A stretch of DNA of 64,000 bases, taken from the NCBI GenBank assembly GCA_009760855.2, contig WPIO01000021.1, positions 4,713,501 through 4,777,500 on the forward strand, in the 5' to 3' direction. Positions 34,890-45,439 of this stretch are shown here, one piece after another. The DNA is from Cristatella mucedo (taxonomy: Eukaryota; Bryozoa; Phylactolaemata; Cristatellidae). The notes below the pieces were generated by a model, which saw only the letters and a program-made list of their open reading frames with translations, was not told the DNA's origin and made no database searches. The translations under genes and the position numbers were made by a program. Within the stretch, counting starts at the first letter, position 1, and each line of letters opens with the position of its first letter.

Positions 34890-34966
34890 AGTTATATGAT
34901 ATCATTTACACTATTATATTACATATATATATATATATGACATTATTACGATATGTGATATTATAC

Positions 34967-35003
<37 letters not shown>

Positions 35004-35010
35004 ATTGTTA
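34890..35010. repeat. (AT)n expansion inside a LINE
   Basis: Two AT tracts around a short A/T-rich dyad separate adjacent LINE blocks. Confidence 0.85.
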
Positions 35011-35164
35011 TAATATCCCACAGAGATATGACGTAACCTTTGAAGGTCAGTGCGAGCGATGCCCAGGTGAGATGAGAGGAGCTCGAGAAAGACGATCAAT
35101 AGCATCAAACGCTGCCATAAGATAAAGCAAAGCGAACGGAGACTCTACGCTGAATCGATACAGC

Positions 35165-35592
35165 TCGGTATTCCTCTTGCTGATGTGATCGCTAAGCACA
35201 AGAAAAGCTTTCACTTCTATGCAGGTGACACTCAGTAGTTTTGTTTTGATCTCTCACAGCCCTCTAGCACCTCGAATTCTTTACGCACCAATGCTGCATG
35301 TATTGTGACGTCCGAACATGGATGGCAGCAAAATTTCCCAAATTAAATGACCGCGGAACCAACTTACTAGTTATGGGCAAGCCAAGTGTAAATCAAAAAA
35401 TTGAAAAGCTTAACGGTAATAAACGGTTCTGCCAGCATATCTCCTATTAAATCTGCACGAAATCTAGATGACCTGTTCCAAAATGACCTTGCACTACAGG
35501 ATCACATTAGCTCCACAGGAAAGTCGGCATACTTTCTGCTGCATTTACATTGCTAATTTAGGCTTGCTTAAACAGGGATACTACATCCATGT
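35165..35592 (+). mobile_element. Family A LINE RT fragment, 3′-truncated
   Basis: Covers the RT catalytic region, where the box reads FYAGDTQ (35217–35237), an Asp-to-Gly loss, and stops before the thumb. It lies head to head with the 32940–35125 copy. Confidence 0.8.
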
Positions 35593-35754
35593 TGCAAGCA
35601 GCAGCCACTCTCGCGCCGAGGCGAGGCCGCCCGACACGCCTCTAAAATCTCGCCCCAAGGCTGGTGGCCTCTTTTTTTTATTTCTTGTAGCCATTCGGGA
35701 AGAGCCGGGAGCTTCGGGGAGGGGGTATGGAGGGATGGGGATGGCAATATGTAT

Positions 35755-35893
35755 ATATAATTCATTTATATAGCGCCCTAAGAGAACTTAATCTCTATTC
35801 AGGCGCTTCACATATGCCTCGTGGCTCGAGCCCACGACCTCAGTTAGACCTAGGTCGGGGCGAGCACCTTAACCGCTAGACCAAACCAGCTAT
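35755..35893 (-). mobile_element. SINE B: tRNA-like head joined to the family A LINE tail
   Basis: Read on the − strand: a head with box A-like (ctagcggttaaggtgctcg) and box B-like (gtgggctcgagcc) segments, then gcgcctgaatagagattaag and gttctcttagggcgctat, the family A hairpin tail. Confidence 0.75.
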
Positions 35894-35978
35894 GTTCTCG
35901 GCGAATTAATGACTGCGGCAGCCCGGCTCGCCTCTTCAGCCAGACCTACCAGGTGGGGGGAGGCGTTAGCCCCTTTAG

Positions 35979-37089
35979 CGCCCCTCTACCTGCACCCGCT
36001 GGCGGCACTTCGTCGGCTCTGCACGTGGCCACTCAAGATCCGCGCCTCGAGAGCTCGGTTACGTGTTTAGCGAGATCGGCCTACGCCACCGCCGCCGCCG
36101 CCGCGAGGTCGAGGCGCCGCCCGAGCGGTTACCGAGGTGCGGTTACATCCGTGATTACTGCGAGGGCTGCGCTCAAAGAAAGCCGCCGGTCGATTGCGCT
36201 ACGGCTGCGTGCACGCTTGAGCAGCGTTGCCACGGCAGTCGATGACGTAAGGCGCTGGCGCGAGATTCGCTGAAGCCTCGCACTTGCTGCTCTGCACCGG
36301 TGCTTCACAGGTGACGCAAGGTAGCGTTAGTTAGCGGGATCGTTAGCAGGATCACTAGCAGGCGCTCTCCAAATCGACCTAGGCCCGGGCCCGCCTAGGC
36401 GGCACAGGACCTCGGCCTACCGGCCTGGCATAGGCCCGGCGCCACGCAGCCCAGGCCCGACCTAGCCGGGCCTGGGCTGCGTGGCTATGCGCGTGATCGC
36501 TAGCAAGTACGTTTCGGCAACTTTTGCTGCGATACGTGTCACGATAGCCCGCGAGGTCCGGCTCACGACTCCGTAGCGTGACCGCGGACTCATCGCAGGC
36601 CTCAGGTAGCGGAAAGAAAAAGAAGCGGATGCTAGCGGGGATATGTCCCACCGCCGGCTCATCGCACCGCTATAACCGGCGTGAGTTTGTACTTTACTTT
36701 CCGGTCACCTGTCATAGCTTACTTAGCCCAGCCAGCGCCCAGAGGCGACCCAGCACTTTCCGTGGGCTCCGGACCAGCGTCTGGCGAGGCCATGGGCGCC
36801 ATCTTATATAAATAGCCGCTCGTAACGGGTAGGCCGCAGATTGTTTCAATTGCCAGACGCGCCCGAATAGGCTGCACAATGTGGCGATTGAGCGGCTCAA
36901 TGCAGACCAACGAGGCGCGCAACGGTGCGTGCTCCAGCAGCTCCGGGTCGAGAAGAGCACGCCGAGGCAGCGCCGGGCGGCAGCCACGAAACAGACCTGC
37001 GGCCACATCTCGCGAACCGGCGGCTCGCGAGCGCGCCGCTCAGATCACCCAGTCGCTGCTTTCTACGACGACCCTCTTAATCAGCCGAG
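35979..37089 (+). other. GC-rich gene-like island with weak exon candidates
   Basis: This stretch stands out from its AT-richer flanks and holds several open frames without repeats. The best exon candidate is 36833–37089, from an acceptor-like gggtag to a donor GTAAAT, encoding ADCFNCQTRPNRL and AIERLNADQRGAQRC. Others are around 36594–36680 (SGSGKKKKRMLAG, donor GTGAGT) and 36018–36247, where one frame gives a Cys-rich CGYIRDYCEGC stretch and another frame ends at a good GTAAGG donor. Phases do not chain into one model, and the − strand is open too (36719–37006). It may be a CpG-rich promoter with 5′ exons of an unidentified gene. Confidence 0.3.
36441..36485. repeat. 19-bp perfect inverted repeat, 7-nt loop
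   Basis: Left arm 36441–36459 and right arm 36467–36485 are exact reverse complements around a 7-nt loop. A further 5-bp complementary pair (GCATA/TATGC) lies outside with a one-sided bulge. It sits in the GC-rich island. Confidence 0.85.
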
Positions 37090-37124
37090 GTAAATCCAGA
37101 GCGACAGCAGAGACTTGACAGTGA

Positions 37125-37395
37125 ATGAGTGAGTGCGAGTGAGTGAGTGAAGGAGTGAGTGAGCTAGGGACACAGGAAAGGCGAGAGAGTGTGTGAGAGA
37201 GAGAGTTTGAGAGTGAGAGAGGGAGTGAGAGAGGGAGAAAGAGTGTGAGAGAGTGTGTGAGAGAGAGAGATAGCGGGGCAAACAGTGACGAAGAGAGACG
37301 GCAAGGGAGATGGATGTCGAGACTAAATGAGAGAGGGAAAGAGAGACAGAGAGCTATAAAAAGCGGCTGGGAAAGAAGAAGAAAAATGAGTGCGA

Positions 37396-37452
<57 letters not shown>
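37125..37452 (+). repeat. GAGT/GAGA-rich tract
   Basis: Degenerate GTGA/GAGA repeats turning into pure (GA)n at about 37400–37450. It begins right after the last exon candidate of the GC-rich island. Confidence 0.95.
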
Positions 37453-37849
37453 GGTGGAAAAATGAGAGAGATAGAAGCAGAGAGTATTAGACTGGGTGGC
37501 ATAAAGAGCGAGAGAACATTAGAAGGTATGCAAATTGATGTAACCGTAATAAGGTTGCACTGATTTCCTTTCGTTCAATTTGTATTGATCGTTCCCGCGT
37601 ATAGTGCTTGAGCCAGGGGGCAGGGTTCATTCCCTCGCCTTAGCGGGACAGTGACCAGGGCCGCCCCTCTACGTACGGATCAGGACATAGGCGATGTCAA
37701 ATTGTCTCCGTGGGAGAATGTAGGGCGAACCGAAAGATCGGCCCTGAGATTCCGACGTTGGATTCCGTTGCCATCGCATGCTCGCGGCATTGAGCACTAA
37801 GCTGCCCCATCCTCACTCTCGATCGCATTACAAATGCTACATTTTTCCG

Positions 37850-37925
37850 TACAGCATATGCAACGTACCTAGAAGTAGATTATGTTTTCATAGGGCACTA
37901 CACAACTGTATTATTTTTATTACTA
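37850..37925 (+). mobile_element. Family A tail fragment
   Basis: Degraded hairpin tail ending in a T/ATT-rich run. Confidence 0.5.
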
Positions 37926-38144
37926 CTCAGCGTAAAGCGAGCGCTCCTTTCGGTCGGCGTCGGGCAGCCCGGAACCGCCTAGCCGACGTGCCTCAAGCGA
38001 GCGCTAGCCGACGTAGCAGTGGCACCGAGTTCAGGTGCACACGCGGCAGTAACTGCGATTGCATCTCAGGACGCTGCGAGAGAGACTCGACTTCGCTCTT
38101 TCCACCTGCGTAGGTCTGTACGTCAGGGGCTGCAACCGTTGTCT

Positions 38145-38422
<278 letters not shown>

Positions 38423-38424
38423 TA

Positions 38425-39690
38425 GTACTTGTAGCCAAGCCCATCTAGTTTGGGCTTGCCAGCTCACTTACCAACTTGGATCCTCTTAGGTTGAGCCTTA
38501 CCGACGAGAACCTAATCAGAAGTCTCCCTGCGAGTGCATTTCATTTTTTTGTGCATCAAAAGCTCCCTATCAATGCCTGCGGTCTAGCTCACGCGTAGCC
38601 TAACGTTCCAAAGTGGCCGCAGTTTCGCAAACCGGGGCGGCCGAGTAGCCAGCCGGTGGCCCTTTCATTCTGCACATCTAAATCGCTCATTAGACGACAA
38701 TGGCAGGCTGGCGGTGAGCTTGTAGAGGCGTTCCTGCTATTGCAAAGCACATTGAATAGGGTGCACTGGAGATTTATTTGGAGCGGTCCCTCTCGGCTAC
38801 CCGTTAAGCGGGGAGTTCTTGCCGCCTGAGCTGCGCTACCCCAGATGGATAGGGCGGTTTCGAAGGCGAATTCCTCGGCCCCGCTGTTCCGCGCCTGTCT
38901 CGGCCACGCCCCCTGCGACTCTCTCTAACCTACCTCGGTTGCTGGCGAGAGTACGTCATCTAACTTCGCGCCACCAACCCACGCTGTTTCCACTAATTTA
39001 CCACTCCGTGCTTTGTTTTGTTTGTGCGTTGCTTGCCAACGAAAGCGGACAAAATGGCTGTGTAATAAAAATTTCCCCTAAACTTTTCCAAACCACCTCT
39101 GAGGTACCGGAACTCTAAATGTTGACAAGCCCAATCAGAGCGTTAGCATGCGAGCTTATTGCTTGTCCTTGGCGTTTGATAATCTCTTATATGATCCCTG
39201 TCAACCTCGGCTCGTGACTACTACGTCCTGGGGAGGCGGTAAAACTGAGCGGTTAGACAACCTTTGCCCATGTTGAAAAGAACGCTAATCAATAAATTGG
39301 GCTTACAAGAAGACGGACGTAGATAATCTAGTAGTGTGCTAGCATGCCACTTGAGTGGGCTAAGGAACGATAGAGCGATTAGGAAGTAACAACAACAGCA
39401 GCTCGTGCAAATTGAACTGTTAGACCGACCACTGAAAGCCAGAACTTATGCCAAATTGCGAATTAGCTAAATGTAATGGAATGAACGGCTGCCGGGTAAG
39501 AACTCAATTCAATGGCCCGCGAACCTGCGATTAAAAAAGTACAGCATGGCGAGCGGGCAGTTCAGTCATAACCCTCCAGACCATAGCGATTGTGCAGGCT
39601 TTGCTGCCAGCAGCCAGTTGAATTACATCGTCAAGTTTCAATCTGGATTCTCTTATTTACGTGCACCCGACGAGAGAGAAGAGGGACGGA
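38425..39690. other. No supported gene
   Basis: Mixed composition; one 99-codon frame (38819–39118) without support. Confidence 0.35.
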
Positions 39691-39691
39691 G

Positions 39692-39692
<1 letters not shown>

Positions 39693-39776
<84 letters not shown>
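39693..39776 (+). repeat. (GA)n tract
   Basis: Uninterrupted GA of about 42 units. Confidence 0.97.
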
Positions 39777-39779
<3 letters not shown>

Positions 39780-39883
39780 CATCTTGGCGCAGAGTATAGG
39801 GTTTAAATCCATGTTGTACAGAAAATACTGGAGATGCTCCCAGCTCTTTGGCTTCATTCTTCTCCAGTGTCTTTCGTCGTCAT

Positions 39884-39964
39884 CATCTCTCTCTATCTCT
39901 CACTCTCACTCCCTCTCTCTCTCTCTCACTCTCACTCCCTCTCTCTCCCTCTCTCTCCTTCTCT

Positions 39965-40031
<67 letters not shown>
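39884..40031 (+). repeat. (CT)n tract
   Basis: CT-rich, pure from about 39968. It lies only about 110 bases after the (GA)n tract at 39693, so the two tracts are complementary and could pair. Confidence 0.97.
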
Positions 40032-40034
<3 letters not shown>

Positions 40035-40468
40035 ATACGTCTGTCTGAGTGTCTCTGAGTTGTTTAGTCAATTGACACTTGCCTTTAAACATACGGTCCA
40101 CCGTGCCAATGCGGTACTTGGGAAACTATGTTGAGGTAAAGTATCTGAGGCAAAACATCTCGTAAATAAGCAAATAGTTTACCGTCCTTTTATATTCTGT
40201 AAAGCCCTTTTTTATAACCCACTAAATTAAGTAGTAAGTAATCGGGGTTTCTGAATAGTCACGTAGCGAACTAGTACTGATGAAAAACAAGTTGAATTAT
40301 TTTAAGCTCTGATGACAAAAGATTTTCAAGTAGTTCAGGCGTCTAATAAAATGCTCACGCTTCTTCGATTCCCTCAACTTACGCACGTGTATCAAGCTCC
40401 ATTAGATTGAGCTTCTTCCACATTCTCTTGCAGGATGTCCAGCTAGCTTTTCCTTGCGCTTTCAAAGG

Positions 40469-41260
40469 ATGTCGGACAAAGAAGAAGACAGCTCAATTGA
40501 CATTGGCCGGAATCTCACCAACTGTTTTTTCATCGGCGAGGAAGGTTTGTCAGGCCTCCGCGGCAGAACGAGACTCAGCAATGCCGAGCACCTGTCGCAT
40601 AGAGGCATCGTGCCGGAAACGAGGCTAAAGAAAGCTCTGCTGCACGACAACGCCGGAGACGAAAGGCGCCTGAGCAGAGATCTCGAGAAGCTCAGCGCTC
40701 ACCGCAGGAGGGCGCTCTTCAGCAACGTCCGCAGCTCGAGAGCCTTTCAGGCCAGTCAGCATCGCAAGAAGGAGACGTGGAAACGCGAAGATCGCGACCG
40801 CCTGGCCAGGATCAACATTCCCGTCCTGCGAGCGGCGGCGCAGCCGAAGCCGCAGCCGGCGCTGCCGCGGAGCGGCAAGAGCTCGCAGGACGACTCCGAG
40901 CGGCGGCGCTCGCACGACGCTGGCGCGCTAGCGAGCGTGGAGCGCATGTACACGTCGCCGTGCTACTCGGGACGCCCGAGGCTGTACGTTCCGATTCTGC
41001 CAGTCATGGTCTTGCGCTCGGACAGCATCGAGATAGTGCGACACCGCGAGCAGACGTTCGTGTCGAGAATGCCGTCGATCGTCACCGTGCCGTCGCAGCG
41101 ACTGAACAGCTACGATCGCTACCGCGGGAAGAAATACCTCGAGTGCGGCGAGGCGGCTCGCGACGAGCGATTCGTAGCCTTGACCCAGTCGCTCTCGGTC
41201 ACGGACGGCCGTCAGGCCGCACTCGACCGCCTGCTCGCCAGATCCAAAACCGTAGCATGA
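40469..41260 (+). CDS. Uncharacterised 263-aa charged protein
   Basis: ATG 40469 (MSDKEEDSSIDIG) opens a 264-codon frame ending at TGA 41258–41260. A strong acceptor (tctcttgcag, ending 40433) lies 35 bases upstream, so a 5′ exon or leader intron is likely. The protein is hydrophilic, with a helical basic middle (GDERRLSRDLEKLSAHRRR, then a Lys/Arg/Glu run), a Pro/Ser-rich stretch and a more ordered C-terminal part (RLYVPILPVMVLRSD). There is no signal peptide or membrane segment. AATAAA follows at 41634–41639. GC-rich codon use matches the DCDC2 exons and differs from the AT-richer flanks. I do not recognise the family; the region around residues 55–100 could form a coiled coil. Confidence 0.72.
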   Translation: MSDKEEDSSIDIGRNLTNCFFIGEEGLSGLRGRTRLSNAEHLSHRGIVPETRLKKALLHDNAGDERRLSRDLEKLSAHRRRALFSNVRSSRAFQASQHRKKETWKREDRDRLARINIPVLRAAAQPKPQPALPRSGKSSQDDSERRRSHDAGALASVERMYTSPCYSGRPRLYVPILPVMVLRSDSIEIVRHREQTFVSRMPSIVTVPSQRLNSYDRYRGKKYLECGEAARDERFVALTQSLSVTDGRQAALDRLLARSKTVA

Positions 41261-41633
41261 CCGTGAACGGACGCCGCCATTGACCTCGAGCTTGCCGCGA
41301 GCATGGGAGCTTTGAATTTTAACGACGGAGTTCAGGCGAGACGGGGAGCGAGCGAGCGAGAGGTAGACATCTTTGATGAGACAGCCGCCGCAGCATCGAG
41401 CCCTCGACATCGGTCCGCGACGACGTCGTAGAGGCCAGAAGAAGAAGTTCTGGTGAAGGCGCCGAACGTTGCGTGACGCGGCGTCCGAGCTAACAGTGCT
41501 CTCGTCGTGTGTAACCCCAACCCCAACTTACGGCATGTGCAAAACTGTTAGTTAAAATATTAGTTAAAGCAAGTGTTTTTGTTAACGATTCGCACGACAC
41601 TCGTTACGTTGCGCCCTGAGCGAAGGTACTAAC

Positions 41634-41639
41634 AATAAA
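41634..41639 (+). terminator. Polyadenylation signal for the 40469–41260 gene
   Basis: AATAAA lies 374 bases after the stop codon, followed by a T-rich stretch at 41645–41657, as expected for a 3′ end. Confidence 0.5.
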
Positions 41640-42012
41640 CCAAACGTTTTTTTTGTATTCAATTCAGGGCACCACTACTCCGCTGGCTACAGCTTCGCTT
41701 GAATTTAGTTTGAAAAAGACGTGTGCGGCGTGTGCGGCACTTCATGCAAAAGAGGCAACAGATTTCATTCAAGAAGCTCAAAAGCGAGTTCCACGCTCTT
41801 TCACTTCCACTTTCACTTTCACTTTCCCTTGCAGCACACTTTTCTCACCGCCCGCGTGAGCTGAATCCTTTCAGGTCCAATCCTGCGCTCGGTTTTCCAT
41901 TTGCCTTGTTAAGAAAAAACACGCATCGTCGGAGCGTGCGTGATGCGCAGCAGAAGCAGGAGCAGGAGTTCTGAAAAAATGTTCATGTCGGAACTAATAA
42001 TGCGCCTATCTA

Positions 42013-42285
42013 TCAAACGACGCACTGTCCGTAAAACCTGTCGGTCTCTACGTCCGTCAAACCGGAGCACTTTATGAAGCCGCACTGCATTACTGCGGTC
42101 ATAGAGTAAGCCAAGTCTTGCAAACGAGTTCGCAATTTCTGTAGCTTAGCTTCACTTGGTGAGTCACTATGAGTCGATGGCCTGTGCTGAGATGCACTGG
42201 CCGAAGCCAGTTTCCTTTGATAAGGTAACCAAATCTCCTTCACGACGACGTCTTTTTCCACGCCGTGACTCCGTCGCATTAGCTG
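42013..42285 (-). CDS. Possible C-terminal exon of an unknown − strand gene
   Basis: An 87-codon frame (MRRSHGVEKDVVVKEIW … ETDRFYGQCVV) ends at a stop at 42013–42015. It has natural-looking composition with a helical stretch (KLQKLRTRLQDLAYSM). Upstream on the same strand a TAG followed by CAG could be part of a splice acceptor, and the in-frame sequence before it is also protein-like (ELEDGKLHGEDDTD). It would face the 40469–41260 gene tail to tail. The + strand also has an open frame here (42156–42425), so the strand is not certain. Confidence 0.35.
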   Translation of the reverse strand, partial: QLMRRSHGVEKDVVVKEIWLPYQRKLASASASQHRPSTHSDSPSEAKLQKLRTRLQDLAYSMTAVMQCGFIKCSGLTDVETDRFYGQCVV

Positions 42286-42566
42286 CTAATCCGTATCGTC
42301 CTCTCCATGGAGCTTTCCATCTTCGAGTTCATTTACACGGTCACTCACCAGAGTCACCCGGGCTCAATGAAGCCATCGCGAACCCGGTGAACCGCTTCTC
42401 CAGGGGTGTGTCAGTCCCTTTATGACCACCAACCCGTTATGTCCGTTAGGCAGACGCCGCACGAGAAGTGGGCAAATGTCGATGACAAGAGTTCAATACT
42501 GCACCGCCGACACGGCGACTACAGGTCTACTGACTATTCGCAGCAAGTTGAGGGACGAGAAGAGTT

Positions 42567-42750
42567 TGCATGCTGACCCTGTGCATGTCACCCCTAACCA
42601 TATTATTCATTTCGTTTGTTTTTCAAGCAGGATTTTACTCACCATTCAATTGCATTTCACTTTGCAGTAAATGTAAAGCGCCTAGAGAGAGATTGAGTTC
42701 TCTGAGGGCACTTTATCAAGTGAATTATTATTATTATTATTATTATTAAT
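42567..42750 (+). mobile_element. Family A LINE 3′ UTR only
   Basis: A 5′-truncated copy of just the 3′ UTR, hairpin tail (42670–42715) and (ATT) run, ending at about 42750. Confidence 0.88.
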
Positions 42751-42839
42751 GCTGTCTTTTACTTGCTTCTGACAGCGGTAATAGTCGGGCCTACACTCAC
42801 TAGAAACAGCCTACCCTATATCGTCAAATGTACGCAACT

Positions 42840-44312
42840 TTCTTCGAGAGTCTTCCTTCTGCAATTCTTATCCAAGACACTGGAATAAGTAGCCGCCCAG
42901 CAACGATTGCATCAATTCATCAGATCTCTGTAGAAAGTTCTAATCAGCATTTAGAGCTGGCCGTTCCAAGGACACAGCTCTGCTTCGGATTTACAGCGAA
43001 CTTCTAAAAGATGCTGATCAGGGTATCAGGCCTCCATTTTTTCTCGATGCTCCTTGATTTATCAGCAGCATTGGAAACCGTCGACAGGATTGGAAGCTTT
43101 CTTCTGAAGCGCCGTGACTCGACCCGCCGGCCCAGTACTAAACTGCGTTAGATCCAACCTCAGTGAGAGATATGTCAGAGTGTAGATGCTAATGGCTGTA
43201 AGCCATCTATGGAGTTCCAAAAGTGCCGGGTCGTACCTCAGGTTTCGGTCTCAGGGCCCTCATCTTTTCGCTATCCATACTCTCCCTCTGGCAAATGTGA
43301 TAACCAAACACGATCTTGACTTTCATTTCTAAGCCGATGACACCCAGCAGGTCTATCAATCCTTCGAACCATCAAAGCCTTGCTCCTCATCGACTTACTT
43401 GATTCGCACACATCCTGTATCGACAACTTTCGTGTTCGGATGGCTATTAACATACTAAAGCTTAACGATTGTAAGACTAATCTAATTATAGACAAACTTC
43501 GGCGTCGCGTGAAATGTGGATAAATTAGCATCATTGGTTAAGCTAACATCACTTCGGTGACGTTTGCTCGTAATCTAGGCGTACTGTTTCAAAACGACTT
43601 GTCATCATGTGAATACATTTCCTTCACTGTCGTTGGCCTATTTTCAGTTAAGATAGATTTCCAAAGTCAAGACCTGCATAGATAAGAGACTGGCTGCCAA
43701 ACTAGTTCACGCTTGCGATGCACCTCGTCCGGATTACTGTACCATTCCTTCAATGCACTGGCTACCAGTCAAGAGACGGATTGACTTCAAGGTTTTGTCG
43801 CTCACTTTTAGGTCACTTCGTTCTTTGGCTCCAGCCTATCTCTCAGATATACTCCTCCACCAGACCACGCATCGTACCACCCGCTTTTTGGAATCCAACA
43901 GTTAACAAATACCTCGTACAAACCTTAACTCCTTTGGAGACCGTGCATTTAGTTCGTATGCTCCAAAAGCCTGAAACTCCCTTCCGACTTGCGTCAGAAC
44001 ATCCCTTGACTTGACCACATTAAAAAAGAACTTGAAAACACACCTATTTAGGGCAGCATTTAGTGGATCCCTTTGATTCGTCCTTCACGTGCTTATGCGT
44101 GCTGACACTGTGCATGCTGCCACTAACAACATTTGGATGCTGACCCTGTGCATGTCACCCCTAACCATGTTATTCATTTTGTTCGTATATCAAGCATGAT
44201 ATTACTCACCATTCAATTGCATTTCCCTTTGCATCAAATGTAAAGCGCCTAGTGAGAGATTGAGTTCGCTGAGGGCGCTTTATCAAGTGCATTGTTATTA
44301 CTATTATTATTC
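42840..44312 (+). mobile_element. Family A LINE copy, RT to tail
   Basis: It starts in the RT N-terminal region (ILSKTLE), passes a catalytic box in which the Tyr codon is now TAA (43328–43330, followed by ADDTQQ), and reaches the C-terminal block (43760–44030), hairpin tail and ATT run (44220–44312). Many frames are broken. Confidence 0.85.
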
Positions 44313-44314
44313 AA

Positions 44315-45435
44315 TCCGGGATTTCCGGCCCGTGCCCTCCTTGGTCTGTGTGCTTCCCGGACCTTCACCGTTAGATTCGTCTCTCACTGGTGCGAAACTC
44401 GGCGGCTCCTCAATGGGGACAATGGCGCAGCTGCCACATCACCTGCCACTGCATATACTCTGCTGCCACTTCGGGGAGATTCTCGACAAAAGAGCAGCGG
44501 CTACGATTATCATTATTATATTCACCAAACAAGTGTTGTGCGAGCGAACCATGCGGCCATTTGACGTAACAATAATCTGAAGGGAAATAATGGCACAAGT
44601 TATCTGAATCAAACGTCTGGGTCAGCCTGCCAAAAACCATCACTAAATGTGTCATAAAAGAAAGAAATCTCTTATATTGCTCTAACAGTTTGGGTCGTTG
44701 ATGAGGTATCTCTTTTGAAATACTATGGTGGCAGGCTCACCTCCTGCTGCATATAAAATGCATATTGGAGGTTACTGTAATATTGATTATTGACTAATAC
44801 AGTGGCTCTCCGACATCGCTGATGTGTTACCGGTTGTTAACTAGCACCTGAAAGTAGCAGTCGGTTTTGTGGCAAGGTTTGTCTGGTGGCAGCGGTATAA
44901 TTTACTCGCCGCTTTCTAAAAATAACCTCTGTGTTTAACAGATTAAACAGTCTCGTTGATATTATTACGACAAGGCCTAAACGTAGGGAATTACGAGCAC
45001 GCACCTTACAATTTTCGAAGACCTCGGCTGATTAGTCAGCTTTAGAACTTTCAGATGTTGGAGATCAAGATATGACACGGGCACCACAAATGGTGTGAAA
45101 GCCGAGTGTACAAAATTTGAGACAGTGAATTAAAGGTAAAACAAATGCATGCCTCTTGGATTAGCGATGTTTTGGAGAGATCAAACTGACCGTGTTTCGG
45201 ATTGCTGTTTCTGCATCACTAACGTGAAGGGCTTCAGCAAGAAGAATAAGCATACAATTCAATATCTATCTATTTCTACCTACCGTCAGCGATGAGAACT
45301 GAAAGCACATTGAGGAGGTGGGAGTTTCTGTTCCAACTGTTATACTTGACGATATATTGACTGAGAATGACTCGAGCTCAACTAAATGTGAACTTGATGA
45401 CATGTAATGTAAATTAATGAGTTTTTTTTGATGTT
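44315..45435. other. No supported gene
   Basis: Nothing recognised between the LINE at 42840–44312 and the pseudogene at 45440. Confidence 0.4.
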
Positions 45436-45439
45436 CCAA

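Larger units (their letters stand above)
32940..35125 (-). mobile_element. Family A LINE copy carrying three nested insertions
   Basis: Reading from its 3′ tail (about 32940) the copy runs through the C-terminal coding region, is cut by an unclassified insert (33403–33837), continues through RT, is cut by SINE A (34268–34430), continues, is cut by a SPIN-like MITE (34621–34818), and after an AT expansion (about 34890–35010) ends near 35125 in the LERLSSHLGI part of RT. Many stops are present. Confidence 0.8.

Noticed and set aside
38019-38113. Cys-rich stretch (CTRGSNCDCISGRC) resembling an EGF-like fragment
   Set aside because: Too short, with no flanking domain or splice support, and next to a CT tract.
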